A stretch of DNA of 64,000 bases from Streptomyces sp. NBRC 110028 (GTDB lineage Bacteria; Actinomycetota; Actinomycetes; Streptomycetales; Streptomycetaceae). A model generated the notes under the pieces. The model worked only from the letters and a program-made list of their open reading frames with translations. It was not told the origin of the DNA and did not search any database. Numbering within the stretch: position 1 is the stretch's first letter; the number at the start of each line of letters is the position of its first letter. Position numbers and translations under genes: made by a program. The DNA is taken from assembly GCF_001417735.1 (NCBI RefSeq), contig NZ_BBUZ01000025.1:651614-715613 (forward strand), in the 5' to 3' direction. Below are positions 50,033 to 57,738 of this stretch, piece by piece.

Positions 50033-51112
50033 TCAGCCGTTCTCCGTCTTCTCCTCTTCCGGTTCCGGACGCTCGGGCAGTTCCCCCGCGAGCGCCGCGG
50101 CCGCCTGGACCAGCGGCAGCGCCAGCAGCGCCCCCGCGCCCTCGCCCACGGTGATGCCGTGGTCCATCAGCGGGGTGAGCGCGATCCGGTCGAGCGCCTT
50201 GTCCTGCGCCGGTTCGCCGCTCGCCTGGCCCGCCAGCCACCAGTCCGGCGCACGGAACGCCACCCGCTGGGCGACCAGGGCACAGGCCGCCGAGACCACG
50301 CCGTCCAGGATCACGGGGGTGCGGCGCACCGCGCTCTGGAGCAGGAAGCCGGTGATCGCGGTGAGGTCCGCGCCGCCGACCGTGGCCAGCAGCTGGAGCT
50401 GGTCGCCGAGGACCGGGCGGGCCCGGCGCAGCCCGTCACGGATCGCCGCGCACTTGCGCATCCACGCCAGATCGTCGATCCCGGCCCCGCCGCGCCCGGT
50501 CACCACGGACGCGTCCGTGCCGCACAGCGCGGCGGTCAGCGTGGCCGCGGCGGTGGTGCCGCCCACGCTGAGGTCGCCGAGCACCAGCAGGTCCGTGCCC
50601 GCGTCGGCCTCCTCGTCGGCGATGGCCATGCCCGTACGGAACGCCTGCTCGGCCTCCTCGGCGGTCAGCGCGTCCTCGATGTCGAGCCGCCCCGAACCCC
50701 GGCGCACCCGGTGCCGGGTGACCTCCGCGGGCAGCTCGGCGGGGTCGCAGTCCAGTGCCATGTCGACGACGCGGACGGGTACCCCGAAGCGGCGGGCGAG
50801 CACGGCGACGCTGCTCTCGCCGTCGATCACGGCCCGGACGAGCCGGTGGGCGCTTCCCGCGGGGCGGGCGGAGACGCCCAGCTCCGCGATGCCGTGGTCG
50901 CCCGCGAACAGCACCACCCGGGGCCGCTCGATGGGCTTGACGGGCACCTGCTGCTGTGCGGCGGCCAGCCACTCGCCCAGCTCGTCCAGCCGCCCGAGCG
51001 CCCCGGGCGGCGGCACCAGCCGCTCCCGCCGCTCCTCGGCGTCACGTCGTATCCCCCCGTCGGGGCGCTCGATCAGGTCGACGAAGTCATCGAGATTCAG
51101 GCCGCTGCTCAC
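50033..51112 (-). CDS. cobT: Nicotinate-nucleotide:dimethylbenzimidazole phosphoribosyltransferase
   Basis: 359 residues. It makes alpha-ribazole phosphate from nicotinate mononucleotide and dimethylbenzimidazole, the lower ligand of B12. The family blocks PPGALGRLDELGEWLAA, VVLFAGDHGIAELGVSA, LLVLGDLSVGGTTAAATLTAAL, and the C-terminal LDRIALTPLMDHGITVGEGAGALLALPLV with the catalytic Glu (GEG) are present. The start is probably the GTG at 51112 (VSSGLNLDDFVDLI), although an ATG seven codons upstream cannot be excluded because neither has a strong ribosome site. Middle gene of the cobU-cobT-cobS group. Confidence 0.93.
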   Translation of the reverse strand: MSSGLNLDDFVDLIERPDGGIRRDAEERRERLVPPPGALGRLDELGEWLAAAQQQVPVKPIERPRVVLFAGDHGIAELGVSARPAGSAHRLVRAVIDGESSVAVLARRFGVPVRVVDMALDCDPAELPAEVTRHRVRRGSGRLDIEDALTAEEAEQAFRTGMAIADEEADAGTDLLVLGDLSVGGTTAAATLTAALCGTDASVVTGRGGAGIDDLAWMRKCAAIRDGLRRARPVLGDQLQLLATVGGADLTAITGFLLQSAVRRTPVILDGVVSAACALVAQRVAFRAPDWWLAGQASGEPAQDKALDRIALTPLMDHGITVGEGAGALLALPLVQAAAALAGELPERPEPEEEKTENG

Positions 51113-51251
51113 GCCCTGAACCCTACCGGCCATGCCCTGTTGGGGCCCAAGCCCCACGAAGAGCCCGGCGGCTCGGCCGCCTGCCCGGCGGTGGCCGGGG
51201 CCCGCGTGAGGAGCGGATACCGGGGCGCGGCCGCCGGGGGCCGCCGCCGGG

Positions 51252-52484
51252 TCAGCCGCGGAGCGGGAGGGGTTGGCCCGCCACCACCAGCAGCACCTGC
51301 TCGCACTCGCCCGCGAACCCCGCGTTCAGCCGCCCCAGTTCGTCCCGGAAGCGGCGCCCCGCCGCCGTCGCGGGGACCACCCCGGCGCCGACCTCGTTGC
51401 TGACCGCCACCACCGTCCGCTCCGTCGACCGCACGGCCGCGACGAGGGCGGCGACCCGTTCGTGGAGGGCGCGTTCACCGCCGTGGGACCACTTCTCGTC
51501 GTCCCACGCGCCCACCGAGTCCATCGCGTCGGTGAGCCACAGCGCCAGACAGTCGATCAGCAGCGGGGCGCCGCCCTCCGCGAGCAGCGGCACCAGGTCG
51601 CAGGTCTCGGCGGTACGCCACGAGCCGGGCCGCCGGTCGCGGTGGGCGGCGATGCGGGCGGCCCAGTCCTGGTCGCCGTCGCGGGTGCCGCCGGTGGCCA
51701 CGTACAGCACGTCGGGGAAGGCGGCCAGCCGCCGTTCCGCTTCGAGGGACTTGCCGGAGCGCGCCCCGCCCAGCACCAGGGTGCGCCGCGGCAGGTCCGG
51801 CACCTCGTGGTACTCGCCGACGTTCAGCGTGCTGCCGTCCGGGACGGTCCGCGCGCCCGCCGTGGCGAGGCGGCGGCGCAACTCGGCGCCGGGGGGCACG
51901 GTGTGGTCGATGTGGACGGCCACGACATCGGTGGTGGCCCCCACGGCGCCGGAGGACCGGAGCCGGGCCAGCGCGTCCGGGCGGCCGAGCACGTCGAGCA
52001 CCACCATGTCGTACGGCTCGGTGTGCCCGGGCCCGGACATCCCGGATAGTCCGGACATCCCGGACAGTCCGGACGGGGCGCCGCCCGGTGGCAGGTACAG
52101 CAGGCGGGTGCCGTCGGGCCCGGTCACCTCGTACCCCGTACCGGGCGAGTCCAGGGCGACCGCCCGCACCCGGTGGCCGCTGATCAGGGACAGCTCGCGG
52201 CCGTCCGGGATCCGCCCCGGCGCCGGGAGTCCGGCGGGGAACTCGACGGCGGGGCCCGCGTGCGGATGCGACAGCAGCACCTGCCGCACCCCGACCAGCG
52301 AGTATCCGGCCCGCGCCGCCGCGAAGGCGGCGCCGGGGGTGAGGTCGAGGAGCAGCGCGCTGTCGATCAGGAGTGCCGTCGCTGCCCGCGCCTCGTCGCC
52401 GACGGCGGTGGCGCAGGCTGCGCAGGGACAGCCGTGGCGCGGCAGTCCGTCGGGGGCCCCGGTGCCCAGAAGAGTGAGTTCCAC
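51252..52484 (-). CDS. cobU: CobU (adenosylcobinamide kinase/guanylyltransferase) fused to an N-terminal MBL-fold-like domain
   Basis: 410 residues, about 230 more than standard CobU. The C-terminal 175 residues are CobU: P-loop LVLGGARSGKS, VLYVATGGTRDGDQDWAARIAAHRDRRP, LLIDCLALWLTD and VVAVSNEVGAGVVPATAAGRRFRDELGRLNA. They phosphorylate adenosylcobinamide and convert it to the GDP form. The N-terminal 230 residues begin MELTLLGTGAPDGLPRHGCPCAACA with VLLSHPHAGPAVEF, a metallo-beta-lactamase-like start in which the HxHxDH metal motif has become HPHAG. A GLSGMSGLSGMSG tract, from 12-bp repeats, sits in the middle. The fused form is known from Streptomyces genomes; the role of the extra domain is unknown. 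GTG start at 52484. First gene of cobU-cobT-cobS. Confidence 0.9.
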   Translation of the reverse strand: MELTLLGTGAPDGLPRHGCPCAACATAVGDEARAATALLIDSALLLDLTPGAAFAAARAGYSLVGVRQVLLSHPHAGPAVEFPAGLPAPGRIPDGRELSLISGHRVRAVALDSPGTGYEVTGPDGTRLLYLPPGGAPSGLSGMSGLSGMSGPGHTEPYDMVVLDVLGRPDALARLRSSGAVGATTDVVAVHIDHTVPPGAELRRRLATAGARTVPDGSTLNVGEYHEVPDLPRRTLVLGGARSGKSLEAERRLAAFPDVLYVATGGTRDGDQDWAARIAAHRDRRPGSWRTAETCDLVPLLAEGGAPLLIDCLALWLTDAMDSVGAWDDEKWSHGGERALHERVAALVAAVRSTERTVVAVSNEVGAGVVPATAAGRRFRDELGRLNAGFAGECEQVLLVVAGQPLPLRG

Positions 52485-52633
52485 GCCCCGATCGTCTCGC
52501 GTCCCCGCGGGGCGGGCGCGCCGGGTCACCCTCCGCGGAGACGTACCGATCCGTTCGGAGCCGTACGGAGTGATCAGTCGCCTAGGCTGCGGGCAGACAT
52601 CACGTGTGGACCGGTGGGATGGAGGAGGCGAAC

Positions 52634-52837
52634 ATGGCCTGGACGTGGCGGTTCGAGAAGTCCGACGGGACGGAGACGGCGCCCGCGGTGCAGCCCGAGG
52701 AGTTCCCGACCCAGGGGGACGCGGAGTCGTGGATCGGTGAGGAGTGGAAGGCGCTCCTGGAGGGCGGGGCGGAGCAGGTCACGCTCTTCGAGGACGGGGC
52801 GAAGATCTACGGCCCGATGAGCCTGCGCGCGGAGTAG
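52634..52837 (+). CDS. Small conserved acidic protein
   Basis: 67 residues: MAWTWRFEKSDGTETAPAVQPEEFPTQGDAESWIGEEWKALLEGGAEQVTLFEDGAKIYGPMSLRAE in outline (starts MAWTWRFEK, contains DAESWIGEEWKAL and VTLFEDGAKIYGPM). It is acidic, probably soluble and of the beta-alpha-beta type. Such 65-70-residue proteins occur next to cobU in several Streptomyces genomes; no function is known. The ATG at 52634 follows GGAGGAGGCGAAC, a strong ribosome site. Divergent from cobU; a stem-loop follows at 52854-52879. Confidence 0.78.
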   Translation: MAWTWRFEKSDGTETAPAVQPEEFPTQGDAESWIGEEWKALLEGGAEQVTLFEDGAKIYGPMSLRAE

Positions 52838-52853
52838 CCGGCTACGAGGCGGG

Positions 52854-52879
52854 GGCGGCGCCGGGACGACGGCGCCGCC
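52854..52879. terminator. Stem-loop between the small ORF and the methyltransferase
   Basis: GGCGGCGCC (52854-52862) pairs with GGCGCCGCC (52871-52879) with an 8-base loop, between convergent transcripts. Confidence 0.65.
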
Positions 52880-52891
52880 GATGCGCCGGCC

Positions 52892-53686
52892 TCAGCCGCG
52901 CACCCCGCACAGGTGCAGCAGTGCCGCCACCGAGCGGTAGGGGTCGGTGCGTCCGGCCCGCTCCTCGGCGGCCAGCAGCCGCTCCCATTCGGGGGACGGC
53001 GGGGGCTCGGCGGCGTCGGGGGCCTGGTCGGTGAAGACCCGCACCCCGTACCAGGCGTGCAGGGGCGCCCCGATCGCGGTGAGGGTGGTGGTCAGCTCCT
53101 CGCGCCGGTCGGCGCGCACCCGGAGCCCGAGGCGGTTGGTGTACGCCGGGGAGTCGAACGAGCTGAGCGCGCTGATCCAGTCGCCGGCCAGCCCCGGCCG
53201 CATCGCGAGCGCGTCGGCGTTGCGCACCAGGAGCGAGAGCAGTCCGCCGGGGGCCAGGACCCGGGCCAGCCCGGCGAGCAGCGGGTCCGGTTCGGCCACG
53301 TACATCAGCACCCCGTGGCACAGCACCACGTCGAAGGCGCCGGGCAGGAAGTGCGCCCCGGTGTCGCGGCCGTCGCCCTCCAGCAGCCGCACCCGCTGCC
53401 GGATGCCCTCGGGCTCGTCGGCCAGGGCGGTACGGGCCGCCTCCAGCATCGCCGGATCGGATTCGAGCCCTGTCACCTCATGGCCCGCGCGGGCTAATCG
53501 CAGGGCCTGGGTGCCCTGGCCTGGGCCGACGTCGAGGATCTTCAGGCGCTGGTCGAACCGGAACCGCGAGGTGATCTGCTCATCGAGCTGATGGGCGACC
53601 AGGGCCTGCCGGACCGTGTTCCGTAACCCCCCGAGGCCACCGAGCCAGCCGGCCGCCCCTCCGGCGAAGCCGGATGTCCCGCTCAG
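52892..53686 (-). CDS. Class I SAM-dependent methyltransferase, probable CTG start
   Basis: About 264 residues. A Rossmann-type methyltransferase: motif I LKILDVGPGQGTQALRLARAG (about 57-77), acidic residue of motif II in TGLESDP, VRLLEGDGRD, and AFDVVLCHGVLMYVAEPDPLLAGLARVLAPGGLLSLLVRN. It resembles actinobacterial SmtA/CmoM-like proteins; substrate unknown. No ATG, GTG or TTG fits between the conserved N-terminus (RNTVRQALVAHQLDEQ) and the upstream gene: the best start is CTG at 53686, overlapping the stop of the DUF3043 gene as CTGA, just where an ATGA overlap would be expected. A GTG far upstream (53872) would overlap that gene by nearly 190 bp. A TTA codon (53624-53626) is in frame near the start. 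Confidence 0.7.
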   Translation of the reverse strand: MSGTSGFAGGAAGWLGGLGGLRNTVRQALVAHQLDEQITSRFRFDQRLKILDVGPGQGTQALRLARAGHEVTGLESDPAMLEAARTALADEPEGIRQRVRLLEGDGRDTGAHFLPGAFDVVLCHGVLMYVAEPDPLLAGLARVLAPGGLLSLLVRNADALAMRPGLAGDWISALSSFDSPAYTNRLGLRVRADRREELTTTLTAIGAPLHAWYGVRVFTDQAPDAAEPPPSPEWERLLAAEERAGRTDPYRSVAALLHLCGVRG

Positions 53687-54279
53687 GGCCGCTCTCCGCG
53701 CTTGACCTGCGGCTTGGGCAGGCGCAGCCGGCGCATCTGGAGGGTGCGCATGAGGGCGTACGCGATGGCGCCCTTGGTGTTCCCGTCGGGGAACTTCCGG
53801 CGCAGCTGCCGCTTGAGCTGGAAGGCGATCACGAACGAGTTCAGGACGATCAGCACGATGACGACCATCCACAGCAGCAGCACATAGCTCTGCATGGCAC
53901 CGGCCTGGATCATGCTGAGCACCATGATCAGCACGGCGAGCGGCAGGAAGAACTCGGCGATGACGAATCGCGAGTCCACGAAGTCACGGGCGAACCGGCG
54001 CACCGGGCCCTTGTCGCGGGCCGGGAGGTAGCGCTCGTCACCTCCCGCCAGGGCCTCGCGCTGGCGCGCCAGGTCGGAGCGCCGGGCCTCCCGCTGCCGC
54101 TTGGCGGCGTCCTTGCGGCTGGTCGGCGTATTCGCCAGGCTGCGGCGCTGCGACTGCGACGCGCTGCGCTTGGGTGTGGGGCGGCCCTTGGGCGCCTGAG
54201 GGTCACGGGGCTGCTGCGGCTGGCCCGCGGTCACCTTGGCGGTGGCGGCCTGCTCATCCTTGGAACGGCTTCGGAACAC
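53683..54279 (-). CDS. DUF3043 membrane protein
   Basis: 198 residues. A charged N-terminal half (FRSRSKDEQAATAKVTAGQPQQPRDPQAPKGRPTPKRSASQSQRRSLANTPTSRKDAAKRQRE, described by its ends) is followed by GDERYLPARDKGPVRRFARDFVDSRF and two membrane helices (FFLPLAVLIMVLSMIQAGAM; VLLLWMVVIVLIVLNSFVIAF), and it ends LRRKFPDGNTKGAIAYALMRTLQMRRLRLPKPQVKRGERP. This is the actinobacterial DUF3043 pattern. Function unknown. The GTG at 54279 gives the conserved FRSRSK start; a TTG three codons upstream is less likely. Its stop overlaps the start of the methyltransferase, so the two are coupled. Divergent from pspA. Confidence 0.86.
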   Translation of the reverse strand: MFRSRSKDEQAATAKVTAGQPQQPRDPQAPKGRPTPKRSASQSQRRSLANTPTSRKDAAKRQREARRSDLARQREALAGGDERYLPARDKGPVRRFARDFVDSRFVIAEFFLPLAVLIMVLSMIQAGAMQSYVLLLWMVVIVLIVLNSFVIAFQLKRQLRRKFPDGNTKGAIAYALMRTLQMRRLRLPKPQVKRGERP

Positions 54280-54588
54280 AAAGCCCAAGGGTACGGGGTG
54301 CCGGGTGTGGGCCCCAGCGTCAGGGGGAAAGATCCGGCAACCGCTTTCCGCGGTGAGCCGCGGTGAAACCGAGGCGAATCACAGCCAACCGGGCAAGCCG
54401 GGCGGAGCGCGCCGGGGGTGCCGGAGCGGTCGCGATCCTCCCCGCGCCGGAGGCGCCCGGGCCGCGATCGTTCTGGAGGAGGAGCGCGGGACGGACGGAA
54501 CAGTGCGGTAATGGAAGCAGGGCCCGTAGGCTGGGTCTGTTGGGTGTGCCGGTGTCACAAGTCCGTCAGAAGGGGGCGCGCGAGGCCC
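54280..54588. other. 309-bp divergent promoter region of DUF3043 and pspA
   Basis: Non-coding. No tRNA, riboswitch or small ORF with a ribosome site was recognised. It should hold the promoters for both directions; GGTAATGG at 54507-54514 lies about 75 bp before the pspA start and could be part of a promoter, but the match to any consensus is too weak to assign a sigma factor. Confidence 0.4.
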
Positions 54589-55374
54589 ATGAGCGGTGTC
54601 ATGAAGCGTATGGGGATGATCTTCCGCGCGAAGGCCAACAAGGCCCTGGACCGGGCCGAGGACCCGCGCGAGACCCTGGACTACTCGTACCAGAAGCAGC
54701 TGGAGCTGCTGCAGAAGGTGCGGCGCGGGGTGGCGGACGTGGCCACGTCCCGCAAGCGCCTGGAGCTGCAGCTGAACCAGTTGCAGGGCCAGTCCGCCAA
54801 GCTGGAGGACCAGGGCCGCAAGGCGCTCGCGCTCGGCCGGGAGGACCTGGCGCGCGAGGCGCTGTCCCGCCGCGCCGCGCTGCAGCAGCAGGTCACCGAC
54901 CTGGAGTCACAGCACCAGACGCTGCAGGGCGAGGAGGAGAAGCTCACCCTGGCCGCGCAGCGGCTGCAGGCCAAGGTCGACGCGTTCCGCACCCGCAAGG
55001 AGACCATCAAGGCCACCTACACCGCGGCCCAGGCGCAGACCCGGATCGGCGAGGCGTTCTCCGGCATCTCCGAGGAGATGGGCGACGTCGGCATGGCGAT
55101 CCAGCGCGCCGAGGACAAGACCGCGCAGCTCCAGGCCCGCGCGGGCGCGATCGACGAGCTGCTGGCCTCCGGCGCGCTCGACGACCAGTCCGGGATGGCC
55201 AAGGACGACATCGCGGCCGAACTGGACCGCATCTCCGGCGGTACGGACGTCGAGCTGGAGCTGCAGCGGATGAAGGCCGAGCTGTCCGGTGGCGGCTCGC
55301 AGCAGGCGATCGAGGGCGGCGGCCAGGGGCAGTCGCAGCAGTCGCAGAACCAGCACAAGTTCGACAAGCAGTAG
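54589..55374 (+). CDS. pspA: PspA/IM30 phage-shock protein
   Basis: 261 residues. A long coiled-coil protein: KRMGMIFRAKANKALDRAEDPRETLDYSYQKQLELLQKVRRGVADVATSRKRLELQ at the N-terminus (amphipathic helix plus the DP-x-x-x-LDY motif), then helices to about residue 215 and a Gly/Gln-rich tail. PspA family proteins bind stressed membranes and form rods or rings that stop proton leakage; Streptomyces PspA protects against envelope stress. Start at the ATG at 54589 (an internal ATG at 54601 is also possible). First gene of pspA-pspAA-kinase-regulator. Confidence 0.93.
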   Translation: MSGVMKRMGMIFRAKANKALDRAEDPRETLDYSYQKQLELLQKVRRGVADVATSRKRLELQLNQLQGQSAKLEDQGRKALALGREDLAREALSRRAALQQQVTDLESQHQTLQGEEEKLTLAAQRLQAKVDAFRTRKETIKATYTAAQAQTRIGEAFSGISEEMGDVGMAIQRAEDKTAQLQARAGAIDELLASGALDDQSGMAKDDIAAELDRISGGTDVELELQRMKAELSGGGSQQAIEGGGQGQSQQSQNQHKFDKQ

Positions 55375-55421
55375 CCGCCCCTCACCCGGGCGTGGTCTTT
55401 CGGCGTCCCAAGGAGGTCGTC

Positions 55422-55700
55422 ATGATCGTACGGATCATGGGGGAGGGGCAGATGCGGGTGGACGACAGCCATCTGCCCGGACTCAACCAGCTGGACGACG
55501 ATCTGCTCGCCGCCATCGAAAGCGGCGACCACGATGCCTTCCGGCGCACGCTCGGCGCGCTCCTCGACGCGGTGCGCTCGGCCGGTGAGCCGCTGCCCGT
55601 GGACGCGCTGGAACCGTCGGGGCTGATCCTGCCCGCCCCGGAGGCGACACTGGAGGAAGTCAAGGCGATGCTCAAGGACGACGGCCTCATCCCGGGCTGA
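55422..55700 (+). CDS. pspAA: PspA-associated protein PspAA
   Basis: 92 residues. The family pattern MIVRIMGEGQMRVDDSHLPGLNQLDDDLLAAIESGDHDAFRRTLGALLDAVRSAGEPLPVDAL...SGLILPAPEATLEEVKAMLKDDGLIPG is matched from end to end (given here by its first and last blocks). PspAA is found next to PspA in actinobacteria and archaea and is thought to modulate it. The ATG follows AAGGAGG. It lies 47 bp after pspA and 5 bp before the histidine-kinase start. Confidence 0.92.
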   Translation: MIVRIMGEGQMRVDDSHLPGLNQLDDDLLAAIESGDHDAFRRTLGALLDAVRSAGEPLPVDALEPSGLILPAPEATLEEVKAMLKDDGLIPG

Positions 55701-55705
55701 GCACC

Positions 55706-57046
55706 GTGCCCGCAGACCGTGCGTCGTCCCAGGTCACAGCGGATCCCACCGATGCCGTACGGGGTACGGGGGCAGGACGCCGCCGAAGCTTCCGGGCGTG
55801 GCGTTTACCGTTGGATCCCGTGACTCCCCTCGCCGTCGGGCCGGGCCTGGCCCGTCCGCACCGCTGGCTTGCCGCCCATCCCCGCGCCCTGGACACCCTG
55901 GTGGCGCTCGGCTGCCTCGCCCTGATCCTGATCGGCGCGGCGTCCAACCCGCATCTGCACGAGCGCCACCACATCGGTGTCTTCTTCGGGCTGCTGGCCA
56001 CCCTCTCCTCGGCGTCGCTCGTCCTGCGCCGCGAGCTGCCGCGCGCGGTGCTGGCGTTCACCTGCGCGATCAGCGTCATCGAGATCGTCACCAACGACCA
56101 GGGGCCGCCGCGCACCTCGATCGTGTTCGGGGTCGTGGTCGCGCTCTACACCGTCGCCGCGCGCACCGACCGGTCCACCACCTGGCGGATCGGCGCGGTC
56201 ACGGCCCTGCTGCTCACCGGCACCGGGATGCTGTTCGGGCTCACCCCCTGGTACGCGCAGGAGAACTGGGGCATCTTCGCCTGGACCGGGCTCGCCGCCG
56301 CCGTGGGCGACGCCGTCCGCAGCCGCCGCGCCTTCATCGCCGCCATCGAGGAGCGGGCCGAGCGCGCCGAGCGCACCCGCGAGGAGGAGGCCCGGCGCCG
56401 GGTCGCCGAGGAGCGGCTGCGGATCGCCCGCGAGCTGCACGACGTCGTCGCGCACCACATCGCGCTGGTCAACGTCCAGGCCGGGGTCGCCTCGCACGTC
56501 ATGGACAACCGCCCGGACCAGGCGAAGGAGGCACTGGCGCACGTACGCCAGGCCAGCCGCTCGGCGCTGGACGAGCTGCGCGCCACCGTCGGTCTGCTCC
56601 GGCAGTACGGCGACCCCGCCGCCCCCACCGAGCCCGCGCCGGGCCTCGGCGTCCTCGACCAGCTCGTGGAGGGGTTCGTACGGGCCGGGATGCGGGTCGA
56701 GGTCGAGGCGCACCCGCGGGAGGGCTTCGGGACGCTCGCCGGTTCGGTGGACCTCACCGCGTACCGGGTCGTCCAGGAGGCGCTGACCAATGTGCACAAG
56801 CACGCCGGGCCCGAGGTCAAGGCCGAGGTCCGTATCGTCCGCGCGCACGGCGCGCTGGAGATCACGGTCCGGGACGACGGTGTCGGAACCCCGTCCGACG
56901 ACGTGGGCGGCGGACACGGGCTGCTGGGGATGCGCGAACGGGTCGCCGCGCTGTGCGGCACCTGCGAGGCCGGGCCCCGCCCCGAGGGCGGCTTCCAGGT
57001 ACGGGCGACACTTCCCCTGCAGACCCGCGGGGGAGGGGAGTCATGA
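55706..57046 (+). CDS. Sensor histidine kinase of the LiaS/VraS-like class in a PspA operon
   Basis: 446 residues. Membrane helices in the N-terminal half (DTLVALGCLALILIGAAS; LVLRRELPRAVLAFTCAISVIEIV; WRIGAVTALLLTGTGMLFGLTP; IFAWTGLAAAVGDAV), then the dimerisation helix with the phosphoacceptor His in IARELHDVVAHHIALVNVQAGVASH, and an ATPase domain with VVQEALTNVHKHAG, ITVRDDGVGTPSDD and GGGHGLLGMRERVAALCG. It belongs to the HPK7 group that includes LiaS. The start is the GTG at 55706, 5 bp after pspAA, so the kinase is cotranscribed with it. It overlaps the response-regulator start (ATGA at 57043). Confidence 0.9.
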   Translation: MPADRASSQVTADPTDAVRGTGAGRRRSFRAWRLPLDPVTPLAVGPGLARPHRWLAAHPRALDTLVALGCLALILIGAASNPHLHERHHIGVFFGLLATLSSASLVLRRELPRAVLAFTCAISVIEIVTNDQGPPRTSIVFGVVVALYTVAARTDRSTTWRIGAVTALLLTGTGMLFGLTPWYAQENWGIFAWTGLAAAVGDAVRSRRAFIAAIEERAERAERTREEEARRRVAEERLRIARELHDVVAHHIALVNVQAGVASHVMDNRPDQAKEALAHVRQASRSALDELRATVGLLRQYGDPAAPTEPAPGLGVLDQLVEGFVRAGMRVEVEAHPREGFGTLAGSVDLTAYRVVQEALTNVHKHAGPEVKAEVRIVRAHGALEITVRDDGVGTPSDDVGGGHGLLGMRERVAALCGTCEAGPRPEGGFQVRATLPLQTRGGGES

Positions 57047-57720
57047 CGATCAGGGTGTTGCTCGCCGACGACCAGACGCTGCTGCGCAGCGCGTTCCGGA
57101 TACTGGTCGACTCGGAGCCCGACATGGAGGTGGTGGGGGAGGCGTCGGACGGCGCCGAGGCGGTCGAGATCGTGCGGGCCGAGGGCGCCGACGTGGTGCT
57201 GATGGACATCCGCATGCCCGGTACGGACGGGCTCGCCGCCACCCGCATGATCAGCGAGGATCCGCGGCTCTCGGACGTCCGGGTGGTCATGCTGACCACC
57301 TTCGAGGTCGACGAGTACGTGGTGGACTCGCTGCGGGCCGGGGCGAGCGGCTTCCTCGGCAAGGGCGCCGAACCCGGCGAGCTGCTTTCCGCGATCCGCG
57401 TCGCGGCGGCGGGCGAGGCGCTGCTCTCCCCGGCCGCCACCAAGGGCCTGATCGCCCGCTTCCTGGCCCAGGGCGTCCCGGGCTCCGGCGGCGCCGCGTA
57501 CGACGCCTCCCGGCTGGACGCCCTCACGGGCCGCGAGCGCGAGGTCCTGGTCCAGGTCGGCGGCGGCCACTCCAACGACGAGATCGCCACCCGCCTGGAG
57601 GTCAGCCCGCTGACCGTGAAGACGCACGTCAACCGGGCGATGGCGAAGCTGGGCGCCCGGGACCGGGCCCAGCTGGTGGTCATCGCGTACGAAACGGGTC
57701 TGGTCCGCCCGGGGGCATGA
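57043..57720 (+). CDS. NarL-type response regulator, partner of the PspA-operon kinase
   Basis: 225 residues. The receiver has VLLADDQTLLRSAFR, the phosphoacceptor in GADVVLMDIRMPGTDG (about Asp54) and the switch Thr/Lys in VVMLTTFEVDEYVV and GFLGKGAEPGE. The LuxR-type HTH (LTGREREVLVQVGGGHSNDEIATRLEVSPLTVKTHVNRAMAKLGARDRAQLVV) is at the C-terminus. The start overlaps the kinase stop by 4 bp (ATGA), which suggests translational coupling. In Bacillus, LiaR controls the PspA homologue LiaH; here the regulator is in the same operon as pspA, so autoregulation is the simplest model. Confidence 0.92.
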   Translation: MTIRVLLADDQTLLRSAFRILVDSEPDMEVVGEASDGAEAVEIVRAEGADVVLMDIRMPGTDGLAATRMISEDPRLSDVRVVMLTTFEVDEYVVDSLRAGASGFLGKGAEPGELLSAIRVAAAGEALLSPAATKGLIARFLAQGVPGSGGAAYDASRLDALTGREREVLVQVGGGHSNDEIATRLEVSPLTVKTHVNRAMAKLGARDRAQLVVIAYETGLVRPGA

Positions 57721-57738
57721 CCCCCGGGCGGGGAGGAC

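Noticed and set aside
49045..52484. Cobalamin riboswitch upstream of the cob genes
   Set aside because: The region before cobU (52485-52633) is too short and lacks a B12-box-like sequence, so no riboswitch is claimed.
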